From JASHVB01 sp963762885 (GTDB lineage: Bacteria; Pseudomonadota; Alphaproteobacteria; Acetobacterales; Acetobacteraceae): 64,000 nt of DNA. Shown piece by piece: positions 31,883-41,800 of this stretch. Each line of letters begins with the position of its first letter. Position 1 is the stretch's first letter. Where the stretch lies: the NCBI GenBank assembly GCA_963762885.1, contig CAVXNH010000038.1:62001-126000 (forward strand). Direction: 5' to 3'. Below the pieces are notes generated by a model. The model was not told the DNA's origin. It worked only from the letters and a program-made list of their open reading frames with translations, and searched no databases. The position numbers and the translations under genes are program-made.

Positions 31883-32875
31883 TCAACGAAGCGAAAGCAA
31901 GACCCTACCGATGGTGGCACGCGACTCGATCAGACGATGCGCGTCGGCTGCTTTCTCGAGCGGCAACGTTTCCGCCAGCGCCAGTCGGAGCCGGCCGCTG
32001 CTGATGGCGTCGAGCAAATCGGTCATGCGTTTGCCCGCCTCCGCCGCATTGCGCATGTGATTTGCCAGGCGAGGACGCGTGAAAAACAGCGAGCCGGCAT
32101 TTCCCAACGCCATCGGCGAGATCGTTTCTACCAAGCCGGAGGTATTGCCATACAACACCACCAGCCCGCGTGGCCGCACGCACTGGATCGTCTTGTCCAG
32201 CGTCGCCGGTCCCACCGCGTCATAGGCGACATCGACACCCTTGCCATCGCCCCAAGACTTCACCGCAGCGACGAAATCCTCGTCCCGATACAGAATCACC
32301 CCGTCGGCGCCCAGGCCTTTGACGAACTCCGCCTTTGCGGCGCTGCCCACCGTCGCCAGCACGGTCGCCCCGCACTGTTTCGCAAGCTGCACCAGCACAT
32401 GCCCGACGCCCCCGGCCGCGGCGTGGATCAGGCAGGTCATGCCAGGTGCGAGCTTGCCAGTGTCGTACGCCAGATAATGTGCGGTCGCGCCCTGCGACGG
32501 CAGTCCCGCGACGTCCTTCAGATCGAGGCCATCCGGCACCTTGGTGGCTCGCCATGCGGGCACCGCGACGTATTCCGCATACGACCCAAGCTGTTCGCCA
32601 TAGACCACCCGATCGCCAGCCTGGAAATCGGTTACCTGGTCGCCTACCGAAACGACCGTTCCGGCACCGCCGCCACCGATTTTCAGCGGTGCTTCGTTCG
32701 CGCCCAGTGTCTTGTTGGTGCGGTAAACGCCCTCTCGTTGGTAGACATCGGCGAAGCCCACCAACGCATAGTCCAGCTTCACCAACAACTGATCGGCCGC
32801 CGCCACCGGCATCGGCGCATCGATCAGCGCCAGCACATTGGGTCCGCCGAGCCTGGGCACCACGATCATTCGCAT
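31883..32875 (-). CDS. Quinone oxidoreductase (MDR/zeta-crystallin-like, NADPH)
   Basis: 330 residues. The GroES-like N-domain (DALVGFADVYQREGVY region) lacks the structural-zinc Cys cluster, and the nucleotide-binding loop reads HAAAGGVGHVLVQLAKQCGA, which is AxxGGVGxxxxQ, typical of NADPH quinone reductases of the Qor branch. It has GLPSQGATAHYLAYD before it. It reduces quinones or enones with NADPH. It lies 21 nt upstream of the amidohydrolase gene on the same strand and is part of a minus-strand operon with the GST gene (93 nt upstream of it). Confidence 0.92.
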   Translation of the reverse strand: MRMIVVPRLGGPNVLALIDAPMPVAAADQLLVKLDYALVGFADVYQREGVYRTNKTLGANEAPLKIGGGGAGTVVSVGDQVTDFQAGDRVVYGEQLGSYAEYVAVPAWRATKVPDGLDLKDVAGLPSQGATAHYLAYDTGKLAPGMTCLIHAAAGGVGHVLVQLAKQCGATVLATVGSAAKAEFVKGLGADGVILYRDEDFVAAVKSWGDGKGVDVAYDAVGPATLDKTIQCVRPRGLVVLYGNTSGLVETISPMALGNAGSLFFTRPRLANHMRNAAEAGKRMTDLLDAISSGRLRLALAETLPLEKAADAHRLIESRATIGRVLLSLR

Positions 32876-32968
32876 CGCGTCAACCTCCCCCCGTTCATAG
32901 TGTTTGGCCGGCCGTTCAGCGTCGGATGATCAGGCGCCGCCATCGCGTCGACCGAGGCGCCCGAAAAC

Positions 32969-33721
32969 CTATGCCGGCACCGCGCTCAACCATTCGGCAG
33001 GGATCGCCTGAGCCCGCTGGTCGCCGACCAATTGCTTCCGCCGCATTTGCTCCTCCGCGCTGATCGACGCTGGGTCTTCCCGGAACTCCGGACCTAGCGC
33101 CATCGCCTTCTTGACGGCCGGGCGTTCGCCGATTTCTTCCAGCCAGCGCTTCACGTTGGGGAATTCCTCGATATCGATCTTGCGGGTCGCCCAACTCGAA
33201 GCCCAGGGATAGCAGATCATGTCCGCGATGGTGTATTCGCCGGCGGCAAGATAGCGCTTGTTGAACAGGCCCAGATTCATCACCCCGAAGATGCGATGGG
33301 CCTCGTTATCGAAGCGGCGGATGGCATAGGACAGGTCGCCATTGGTGCCGCTTTCGAGTGCCCGCCGGAAATGCCCTTGCTCGCCCAGCTTGGGACCCTG
33401 ATTGGCCATTTGCCAACTGACCCACTGGGCGACGTCGTATTTTCCGCGCGGGTCGGTCGGGCAGAACCGTCCGGTCTTCTCAGCGAGGTAGGTCATGATC
33501 GCGCCGGATTCGAAGATCGAAATCGGCTCGCCGCCGCCCATCGGCTCATCATCGACGATCGCCGGCATCCGGCCATTGGGGGAAATCTTCAGAAACGCGG
33601 GCGTTAGTTGGTCGCCGCGGCCGATATTGATCGGCTTGAAGGTGTAGGGAAGACCAAGCTCCTCGAGCAGTATGACAACTTTCTTACCGTTTCCGGTGGG
33701 CCAGAAATACAGATCGATCAT
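32969..33721 (-). CDS. Glutathione S-transferase, YghU/nu-class-like
   Basis: 250 residues from the ATG at 33721, with AGGAGGAAACCA upstream. The N-terminal domain MIDLYFWPTGNGKKVVILLEE places a Thr-Gly-Asn-Gly-Lys motif where nu-class GSTs (YghU, YfcG) hold their two glutathione-disulfide-binding residues. SPNGRMPAIVDD and IFESGAIMTYLAEKTG follow, then a helical domain with NQGPKLGEQGHF. These enzymes reduce disulfides or peroxides using glutathione. It is divergent from the monooxygenase/dioxygenase pair; 162 nt separate the starts. Confidence 0.9.
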   Translation of the reverse strand: MIDLYFWPTGNGKKVVILLEELGLPYTFKPINIGRGDQLTPAFLKISPNGRMPAIVDDEPMGGGEPISIFESGAIMTYLAEKTGRFCPTDPRGKYDVAQWVSWQMANQGPKLGEQGHFRRALESGTNGDLSYAIRRFDNEAHRIFGVMNLGLFNKRYLAAGEYTIADMICYPWASSWATRKIDIEEFPNVKRWLEEIGERPAVKKAMALGPEFREDPASISAEEQMRRKQLVGDQRAQAIPAEWLSAVPA

Positions 33722-33883
33722 TGGTTTCCTCCTGTTCAAACTGAGGGTCTGCGGCTGCCCTGCCGGGCTGCGATCCCGTCGATCATGGGCGTGCGGCCTG
33801 CCGCCAGCAAGCGGCCATACTACCGGCCCGGCCGGCGCAGGTGTAGGCTGTAGCCCATCGGCAGCGCAGGAGATATCGACCGG
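33722..33883. promoter_or_regulatory. Divergent promoter region between GST and monooxygenase genes
   Basis: 162 nt separate the divergent starts at 33721 and 33884, and no gene is seen in it. It must hold both promoters. A GGCCATACTACCGGCCCGGCCGGCGCAGG stretch is GC-rich with inverted CCGG units, and AGGAGATATCGACCGG just before 33884 contains a Shine-Dalgarno AGGAG. No consensus -35/-10 pair was confidently recognised. Confidence 0.4.
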
Positions 33884-35219
33884 ATGAGCGCGACCAATCG
33901 GCAGATGCACATGGGCGTTTTCGTCCTTGGCACTGGCAACCACAGCGCCGGCTGGCGTTATGAAGGTGCCGCGACCAGCCACATGCCAGCTTTCCGTCAT
34001 CCAGGAGATCGCCCGCATTGCAGAGGCGGGGAAATTCGACCTGTTGTTCATCTCCAATTCGATGGTGATGGAACCGACGGACCACCCGTCGTTCATGTGC
34101 CGCTTCGAACCGACGACGCTGATTACGGTGCTCAGCGCCACGACCACTCATGTCGGGCTGGGTGCAACGGTCTCCACCAGCTTTTCCGAACCCTTCAATG
34201 TCGCCCGCATTTTCGGCTCGATCGACCATATCAGCAACGGCCGCGCCGCGTGGAACGTGGTGACGAGTTCCAACCCCAAAGCGGCACTCAACTTCAATCG
34301 CGATGAACACCTGGAACACGAGCTGCGCTATGAGCGGGCCAATGAGTTCGTCGATGTCGTCAGAGGATTGTGGGATTGCTGGGACGACGGCGCGATCGTC
34401 GCCGACAAGGCGACCGGCCGCTACATCGATCCGGACAAGGTCCGGCCACTGAACCACAAGGGACGGTTTTTCCAGGTCAAGGGTCCGATCAACATGGCGC
34501 GTTGCCCGCAAGGGCATCCGGTCATCATCCAGGCCGGTGGCTCGCCTTCCGGGCTGGAACTGGCGGCGCGCACCGCCGATGTGGTGTTCTCGGTGGTGCA
34601 GGAATTGGAAGCCGCCAAGCTTGCCTACGCCGATCTCAAGGGACGCATGGCCAAGTACGGACGCTCGCCGGATGAAATCGCCGTGCTACCGGGGATGATG
34701 CCGATCATCGGCGCAACCGACGCCGAGGCGCGGGAAAAACTGGCGAAACTGCAAAGCTGGTTGACCCCGACGAATGCGGCGACCCTGGTCGCCAGCCGGA
34801 TCGGCTATGACGTGTCGGGGCATCCGCTCGACGGCCCGGTGCCGCCGCCGCCGCCCTTCCAGGGCAGCCGGACGTTCTCGCACGTGCTCTATGAAACCGC
34901 GCTGCGCGAGAAAATGACCTTACGTGATCTGTATAATCTGACTGCGGCCGCGCGCGGTCACTGGGTCGTTTGCGGCACGCCGCAGGGTATCGCCGACACG
35001 CTGGAAGAATGGTTCGTCAGCCACGCGGCGGATGGGTTCAACATTCTGCCACCATACTTTCCCGGTGCCTTCGCTGATTTCGTCAACCTCGTGGTGCCGG
35101 AGTTGCAGCGACGGGGCCTGTTCCGACAGGACTACCAGGGGAACACGTTGCGCGATCATTTCGGCCTCGCCCGCGTCACGGCGCCCGTCGAGCGGCGGGA
35201 AGCGGTGGGCGGTGCATGA
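33884..35219 (+). pseudogene. NtaA/SnaA/DszA-family FMNH2-dependent monooxygenase, N-terminal frameshift
   Basis: The start is the ATG 33884 (MSATNRQMHMGVFVLGTGNH, the family's usual beginning). After SHM at about residue 34 the conserved sequence continues one frame over: QLSVIQEIARIAEAGKFDLL to a stop at 35219. One extra C at 33986 or 33987 (ATGCCAG for ATGCAG) explains it; without it the gene is 1,335 nt, 444 aa. The rest is intact, with FISNSMVMEPTDHP, NVVTSSNP, VKGPINMARCPQGHPVIIQA and ILPPYFPGAF. The family oxidises nitrilotriacetate, EDTA, sulfones and related chelators/xenobiotics, using reduced flavin from a partner. It is coupled by ATGA to the TfdA-type gene. Confidence 0.85.
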
Positions 35220-36133
35220 GCGCGGCAACGAAGCGGCGTGGAGACAAGGCAATGTCCCCCGCAATCCGCCGGATCCATCCGGTGTTTGTAGGCGAGGTGA
35301 CGGGCGTCGATTGCGCACAGCCCCTGTCGCCAGGCGAGGTCGCGGCGATCGAGTCCGGCATGGACGAATACGCGGTGCTGGTGTTTCGCGATCAGCCGCT
35401 GACCGATCAGCAGCAAATCGACTTCACCCGCCATTTCGGAGAGCTGGAGGGCTACAACACGCCCGGCCACATCCGGAAGCGCGAAGACTCGAGGCTCGGG
35501 CCAGGCATCGCGGATTTCTCGAACCTCGACCGCTCCGGCAACATCATGTCGGACCAGGACCGCGTCTGGTTTTTCAAATTGGGAGACCGCCTCTGGCATT
35601 CCGACAGTTCGTTCCGGCCGGTTCCGGCGAAGTATTCCCTGTTGTCCGGGCGTGTCCTGCCATCCTGGGGTGCGAACACCGAATTCGCTGACATGCGCGC
35701 CGCCTACGACGCGCTGGACGACCGCACGAAGCAGGAGATCGAACATCTGGTCTGCGAGCACTCGCTGATGTTCTCGCGTGAGGCGATCGGCTTTACCGAA
35801 CTGACACCGGAGGAACGTACGGCATTCCGTCCGGTGCGCCAGCGCCTGGTGCGTACCCACCCCGTGACTGGCCGGAAATCGCTATTTCTGTCGTCGCACG
35901 CGGGAACCATCCTGGGCTGGACAATCCCCGAGGCACGCATGTTCCTGCGCGACCTGACGGAGTTCGCAACCAAGGACCACTTCGTCTATTCGCACGAATG
36001 GCGCGTCAACGATCTCGTCATCTGGGATAATCGGACGACCATGCATCGCGCCCGCCGGTTCGACCGCAACGAAGTGCGCGACGTGCGCCGCACGACGCTC
36101 GGCGGTGACGTGGCGACCGTCGAACAAGTCTGA
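35216..36133 (+). CDS. TauD/TfdA-family Fe(II)/2-oxoglutarate dioxygenase
   Basis: 305 residues, ATG overlapping the preceding stop by 4 nt. The Fe(II) ligands are His128 and Asp130 in LWHSDSSF and His277 in TTMHRARRF. The 2-oxoglutarate-binding Arg is in the RDVRRTTLGG segment (Arg288 or Arg291). The first domain VDCAQPLSPGEVAAIESGMDE and the VRQRLVRTHPVTGRKSLFL loop are as in 2,4-D dioxygenase TfdA. It hydroxylates an ether, sulfonate or carboxylate side chain. Its coupling to a flavin monooxygenase gene suggests successive oxygenations in one catabolic path. Confidence 0.9.
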   Translation: MSAATKRRGDKAMSPAIRRIHPVFVGEVTGVDCAQPLSPGEVAAIESGMDEYAVLVFRDQPLTDQQQIDFTRHFGELEGYNTPGHIRKREDSRLGPGIADFSNLDRSGNIMSDQDRVWFFKLGDRLWHSDSSFRPVPAKYSLLSGRVLPSWGANTEFADMRAAYDALDDRTKQEIEHLVCEHSLMFSREAIGFTELTPEERTAFRPVRQRLVRTHPVTGRKSLFLSSHAGTILGWTIPEARMFLRDLTEFATKDHFVYSHEWRVNDLVIWDNRTTMHRARRFDRNEVRDVRRTTLGGDVATVEQV

Positions 36134-36200
36134 CCGGGCCTTCCGTCCGTGCCGCCGCTTCCGTCCGTGCCGACCGTCCCCTCGTTATGGCCGACCGCCT

Positions 36201-36295
36201 CTCGTCATGGCCGGCCTTGTGCCGGCCATCCACGCCTTCGCTGCGGTAGATATCGAAAAGGCGTGGATGGCCGGCACAAGGCCGGCCATGACGAG
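36201..36295. repeat. Palindromic element, family B (38-bp perfect arms)
   Basis: The arms CTCGTCATGGCCGGCCTTGT... at 36201-36238 and the exact complement at 36258-36295 enclose a 19-nt loop (CGCTGCGGTAGATATCGAA). It lies between the convergent dioxygenase and GMC genes, where it can act as a bidirectional terminator-like hairpin. A GCTGCTTGGTATC tail follows, as after the 15078 and 20698 elements. Confidence 0.9.
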
Positions 36296-36308
36296 GGGCT
36301 GCTTGGTA

Positions 36309-37907
36309 TCAATCGAACAGCGTCGCCAATCGCTGCTTGATGCTGTCGGCAACGTAAAGCGCCAGTGCCTGGATGGTCCGCGTCGGATTGACCCCCGCCG
36401 AGGTGACAAAGATGCTGCCATCGACGATGAACAGGTTCTTCACGTCGTGGCTGCGCCCCCATTCATTGACCACCGATCGCTCCGGGTCCGTCCCCATGCG
36501 CGCTGTCCCCATCAAATGCCAGCCGCCATCGGCAATCGGTACTTCAGAACCCACATCGTGCGCGCCGGCGGCCCGCAGGATTTCGGTGGCCCGCCCGACC
36601 GCGTGATCCAGCATCCGACGGCTGTTCTCGCTCAACGTGTAATCGAGCTTTGGCGCTGGTATGCCATTTGAATCCTTCAGCACCGGATCGAGCGTGACCG
36701 TATTATGTTCCTCCGGCAGATCCTCGCAGATCGCCACCATGCCGGCGCGGTGACAGAACAGGTCGCGATAGATGCGATGGTGATCGTTGCCCCAGGGCAG
36801 GCGGCCCGTCGCCATGCCCTGCACGGCGGCCATCACGGCCCCCTGGCCGCGGGAGAATTCGAACGTGTAACCGCGCACGAAACCGCGCGACCGGTCGGTT
36901 TCATAAAACTCCTGGCTCCAGATGCAATTGCCGGGACCGCGATAGCCGTCGAGCGTCTCGTCGAAATACCCGAAGATCCGGGCATACGGATGGAACATCA
37001 GGTTCTTGCCGATCAGGCCGCTGGAATTGGCAATGCCATTGGGAAATCGCGACGACACCGAGTTCAACAGAAGACGCGGCGTGCCGATGCCGTTGCAGGC
37101 TACGATGACCACCTCGGCCGCCTGGAAGTGTTCGACTCCGTCCGCATCGTAGTACACCACGCCGGACGCCATGCCGTGTTCGTTGACCGTGATCTCCCGT
37201 ACCCGACAGCGCGTGCGAAGCTCGACACCGGCACGAATGGCGACGGGCCAGTAGGTGATGTCGGTGCTCGCCTTGGCACCTTGCGCACAACCGGCGGTGC
37301 AATGCGCCAGGTTGATGCATTTCGCCCGCCCTTCATAATCCATGGAGGCAACGGTGCTGTCCGAGGGCCACCAATGCCAGCCGAGCTTGTTGACCCCCCG
37401 CGCCAGCGCCGCACCCGACTTGCCCAGCGGCAACGGCGGCATCATCGGTTTATGCGGCGGGTAGGCTGGGTCGCCCTCCAGGCCGGACACGCCCATCATC
37501 CGGTCGTTCTCGTCATAAAATTGCTCAAGCGTCGCGTAGTCCACCGGCCAGTCATCCGCGACGCCGTCCAGCGAGCGCACCCGGAAATCCGAAGGGTGGA
37601 AGCGCGGGAAGTGGCCAGCATACAGCACCGTACCGCCACCGACGCCGTTGAAATTCGCGACCTTGATCGGCGACTTGTCCTCGTTGATCGGATAGTCCGT
37701 CTCTCGGGCACGCCGGTTCGGATTATAATGGAAGTCGCTGAGTTGACGCGCTTCCCAGTCTCGGCCGGTGCTGGGATATTCGGATGGCTTCATCCAATCG
37801 CCTTGTTCCAGACAGACGATGTGCATCCGTGTCTCGGCGAGGCTCCAGGCCACGGCGGCGCCGGACGCGCCGGCGCCAACGATCAGAACGTCAACCGGTG
37901 CCGTCAT
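36309..37907 (-). CDS. GMC-family FAD oxidoreductase (gluconate/pyranose dehydrogenase-like)
   Basis: 532 residues from the ATG at 37907 (MTAPVDVLIVGAGASGAAVA, the FAD motif). A longer frame upstream is not conserved. GGGTVLYAGHFPRFHPSDF is a segment of the FAD loop. LAHCTAGCAQGAKASTDIT has a CxxxC pair. The C-terminal active site GGWHLMGTARMG (His) and NPTRTIQALALYVADSIK are diagnostic for gluconate 2-dehydrogenase large subunit-like GMC proteins. It oxidises a sugar or alcohol. No small subunit or cytochrome gene is adjacent. It is divergent from the DUF2934 gene; the 226-nt gap holds the promoters. Confidence 0.9.
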   Translation of the reverse strand: MTAPVDVLIVGAGASGAAVAWSLAETRMHIVCLEQGDWMKPSEYPSTGRDWEARQLSDFHYNPNRRARETDYPINEDKSPIKVANFNGVGGGTVLYAGHFPRFHPSDFRVRSLDGVADDWPVDYATLEQFYDENDRMMGVSGLEGDPAYPPHKPMMPPLPLGKSGAALARGVNKLGWHWWPSDSTVASMDYEGRAKCINLAHCTAGCAQGAKASTDITYWPVAIRAGVELRTRCRVREITVNEHGMASGVVYYDADGVEHFQAAEVVIVACNGIGTPRLLLNSVSSRFPNGIANSSGLIGKNLMFHPYARIFGYFDETLDGYRGPGNCIWSQEFYETDRSRGFVRGYTFEFSRGQGAVMAAVQGMATGRLPWGNDHHRIYRDLFCHRAGMVAICEDLPEEHNTVTLDPVLKDSNGIPAPKLDYTLSENSRRMLDHAVGRATEILRAAGAHDVGSEVPIADGGWHLMGTARMGTDPERSVVNEWGRSHDVKNLFIVDGSIFVTSAGVNPTRTIQALALYVADSIKQRLATLFD

Positions 37908-38133
37908 CTCGAATGTCCCATCGATTTCACCGCCCCAGTCCAGGCTGCGCTGCCCCCGGCTGTCAATATGGGGCTGCGGTTCGCTGGTCGCTTGCTGGAT
38001 GTGCAGGTTGCCGGACCGGGCAATTTTGGCTTGACCGTTAGCAAAAATGTGCCGAACGTAAGTATTACAGGACAGGCGTTCTGGGGCAGCGTCCGAGGGG
38101 CGGCCGCTGCGCTTCCGAGAGGAGTGACAGTCA

Positions 38134-38373
38134 ATGCCTGAAACCGATCGAAACGAAGAGCAGTTTGTTCGCGATAGGGCGTATTTCCTTTGGGAGCATG
38201 AGGGACGGCCCAATGGCCGGGCGCACGATCATTGGTATCGTGCGGTCACCGAGGCAGTCAGCCCGGCACCGGCACCAGAGGACCCATCAATGCTGGATGA
38301 GGAAAAGATATTGGCGGGCCGGATCGACGTGAACATGCCGGCGCTACTGACCCGAGATGTGCCGGGCGGATGA
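38134..38373 (+). CDS. DUF2934 domain protein
   Basis: 79 residues. The motif VRDRAYFLWEHEGRPNGRAHDHWYRA is the DUF2934 signature (an (I/V)RxRAYxLWExEGxPxGxxxxHWxxA pattern), followed by a short acidic/Pro tail. The family is widespread in Alphaproteobacteria and has no assigned function. It begins after the AGGAGTGACAGTCA leader and is divergent from the GMC oxidoreductase. Confidence 0.85.
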   Translation: MPETDRNEEQFVRDRAYFLWEHEGRPNGRAHDHWYRAVTEAVSPAPAPEDPSMLDEEKILAGRIDVNMPALLTRDVPGG

Positions 38374-38794
38374 GCGCCTGCAACGCTAATGGCGGAACTA
38401 TCGATATTCTGATTTTGTCGGATCGATTCCACGTCCAAATTCCGTCATTGCCTGCGGAGCGAGGCAATCTCCACGAGAGGTCCCGTGAACTCGCGCGGGA
38501 GACTGTTTCGCTTCGCTCGCGAGAATCAAAGGTCCTCCTCCTACCCTTGTGGGAGGGGGAGCAGTTTGCCCCGTGCAACCGCCGCAGTTTCATTCAGGGC
38601 TGGTCGGCCGCCTCCGGCCGGTGGCCAACTCGCAATGACACCGGGACGCCGGGCACGGGGCGCTAGGGTCGCCACGTTGGTCCGCGCCCCTCTGTTGTGA
38701 CGACCGCAAGTTACGGAGGCCGATGCATGGGCAAAAACCAGCAGGGCATCGTCCCGGCGACCGCGAGCTGCCACCGACGTTGTCCTCGTCCCGG
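38374..38794. other. Intergenic region with decayed family A element
   Basis: These 421 nt hold no gene. A degraded family A element spans about 38443-38643: GTCATTGCCTGCGGAGCGAGGCAATCTCC at the left, a CTACCCTTGTGGGAGGGGGAGCAG hairpin near 38540-38563 in the middle, and ACTCGCAATGACACCGGGA at the right end. The rest (38644-38794) shows nothing recognisable. Confidence 0.7.
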
Positions 38795-38897
38795 TCAGGC
38801 CAATGCGACCCGTGTGCCTCCATGCCCATCGGACGACACCTGGAAGCTGCCCCCGGCGAGTAGCCCCGCCAAATAGAGTTCCCCGCCCTGCGTCCCG

Positions 38898-41800
38898 TCA
38901 CTCAGGGTACAGCACCCCCGCGCTGCCCGACCCGGCAAAGCTTGCTGTCACGTGCGGGCCGGCGAGATCGGTGATGTCGATCAGGTCCTTGGCGGAGAAG
39001 CCGGAGATCAGCTCGTTCGCCAACTCTGACAGAGTGCCCTGGAACGTCACGCCAAAGCCCCCGGCGTCGGACAAGTCCGCCACACCCGGGGCCGCGTTCA
39101 GCACCTGGCCCGTCGCCGTCGCCTGTACCATGGGCTGGGCGCCGGCCCCGTCCGCGTACCCGTCCGCGTAGATGAACTGCGTCGTGTCGCCGGCCGTGGC
39201 GCCGATGCCGATCGGCGTGACCGCTGGATCGGCGCCGCTGTCCGCCCCGATCGCATCGCCGTCCAGCAGCGAGTTGGCTGGCGTCACGCTCCAGGCCTCG
39301 GCGAACGTGCCGTACAACGCACTGCCGCTGAGCGGCTGCGGCAGCACGCTGCCGTCGGGCAGCGTGAAGTCATATTGCTGGCTGATGTCTGTGCCCAGCA
39401 GCCCCTGCATGCTACCCCGGCCAACCGCCGCATCCAGCGCCACCGAGGTGTCGAGATGCGAGCCCGCATCGGCGATCGTCGCGGTCTCGCCTGTCGCCCA
39501 CGTCAACTGGAGGGTGCCCGGTGACAACTCGGTCAGCACACCGCCATCCAGCGCCTGCACCTGGCCGGCAGCGGTCAGCGTGGTGTCCGGCGTGCCGTCC
39601 ACCCACACCGTGGTGTCGCGCCCGATGGCGAAGGTCACCACGTTGGACCCGACCTGCGCCGCGGCTTCCGTCGTGTAGCTCACGGCGCCGTTCGCCGCGT
39701 CCGGCGCGGTCGCTATCTGGATCTGGAAGCTGTCGCCCGCCACCGTCGAACGGGTGAGCACGTAGTCGCCGTCGGCCTGGAAATCGTAGCGCAGGCCGTC
39801 ATAGGTCACGATGTGCACGTCGCCCTGCGCCACCCCCTTCGGCGCGATCGTGCCGGTGACCGTGACGGTCTGCGCCGGCATGATCTCGTCGAACGCGTCA
39901 GCATTGGTGTCGGTCGGCGTCAGCACAATCGTTTCACTGTACGTGCCGACCTGGTTGGTGGCCAGCGACACGCCGCCGGCCGCCAGCGACCCGCCGGCGC
40001 CGAGCGTGCCGAACGCGCCGAAGCCGGTATTGCCGAACTGGCTGCTGCCGGTCACGGCGTAGGTGCCGTTCAGCCAGTCGGCGGGCCCAGCCACATCGTT
40101 CAGCACGCTGAGGTCGGCGGACAGCGCCGCGCCGCCCTCGGTCGCGGTACCGAGGTTCAGCGTGTAGGCGTCCGGCCCGTTGGAGGTCAGGTTGCCGCCA
40201 CTGGTCAGTTCGGCATTGGCATAGTTGTCCACGGTGATGCTCACCGGCACCGTTGCATCGGCCAGCACGGTGGTGCCCAGCCCGTCGATGCTGCCCTCGC
40301 CGGTGCCGCCGTCGGAAACCAGCCCGATCGTGCCGGTGCCGGTAATGGTGCCGGCCTGGGCGGTGGAGAAGCCGATCGCCAGCGCGGTAGTGTTGGTTTG
40401 CCCCGCGGCGATGTCGCTGGTCGGGCCGCCATTGGCGATGACGATATCGCCGCTGACGCCGGCCACGTAAGCGATCAGTCTCTCGGAATATCCGTCGTCG
40501 GCGTCGGCGTTCGACACGGTGATCGCAGCGGTGCCGGGATCGCCGACGTGGACGATCTCGTTGATCGGCAGCAGCGCGGCGGCCGCTTCGCGGTACACCG
40601 ATCCGGTGACGGTGATGTCCTGGTTCGGCAGGCTCGCCGTGCCCAGCGTGCCGGCATCCGAGACGAACGCCAGCGTGGCGGTCCCGGTCTGCGCGCCGGC
40701 GGTGCCGGTGTTGATCCCGAGGGTGATGTCGGTCGAATTGGTGCCGCCCGGGGCGAGGCCGGTGAACGCTCCGCTGCCGGTCGTGTCCCCGCTCAGCGAC
40801 AGCACCGACCCGTCGAGCGACGCCGATCCGGCCGTGGCGGTGTTCTCGATCGACAGCGCCTGCCGTGCCGTCGCGCCGACATGCACGGCGCCGAAATCGA
40901 TCGGGCTGCTGGTCAGCACGCTGGCGATGGCAGGCGTAAACGTGGTCGGCGCAACGGTACCGGTGACCGTCAGCGTCTCGCCCGGTAGCGTTGCCGAATA
41001 GCCGCTATTGTTGGAATTGGTCGCCGCGAGCGTGAACGTTTCGCTGAACGTGCCGGGGCTGGAGGTGGACAGCGTGACGGTGGACGCGACGGCGGATTGC
41101 CCGGCGACGAGGTCCGGAAACGTCTCGGGACCGCTGACGCTGAAGGCGCTCGCCCCGGACGCCTGCAAACTGCCGGAGGCAAGATCGGCCGGCCCGATCA
41201 CGTCATTCAGCACGCCGAGATCGAATACGAGCGAACCCGAGCCTTGTGAAATCGTGCCAAGATTGAGCGCGTAGACGGTACCGCTGTTGGTGAATGTGCC
41301 GATGTTGGATACGTCGTCGAACACCGGGTTGGCGTAGTTGTCCACCGTGATGTCGACCGGCGTCACTTGCGGCGTGAGCGTGGTGACTCCCAGACCATCG
41401 ATGCTGCTCGGTCCGGTACCGCCGTCGGACGCCACGTCCAGTGTCGCCGAACCCGTGATGGTGCCCGCCTGGGTGGTGGAGAAGCCGAGCAAGAGCGAGG
41501 AGGTGTCGCTGCTGCCGGCGGCGATCTCGCCGGTCGGACCGGCGCTGACGATGCTGAGTGTGCCGGTGACCGCGGCCAGAGTGCCGAGCAGGTTCTCGGA
41601 GAAGCCGTTGGCGGTGGCGGTGTTGGTGATGGCGACCGCGATCGTGCCCGCTGCGCCGACATGCACGATGGTGCTGACGGGGGCGACGGAGGCGGTTGCC
41701 AGGTTATAGACGTCGCCGAACACGTCGACGGGCGGATCGCTCGAACCGAAATCGACCTGGACCTCGCCGCTTTGCGCACCGGCGGTGCTGGTGTTCACGC

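Noticed and set aside
31070..32929. 619-codon plus-strand frame opposite amidohydrolase and quinone oxidoreductase genes
   Set aside because: Shadow of two intact minus-strand genes in GC-rich DNA.
5591..36295. Repeated palindromes considered as a CRISPR array
   Set aside because: Copies are scattered kilobases apart with no regular spacers, so they are interspersed repeats.
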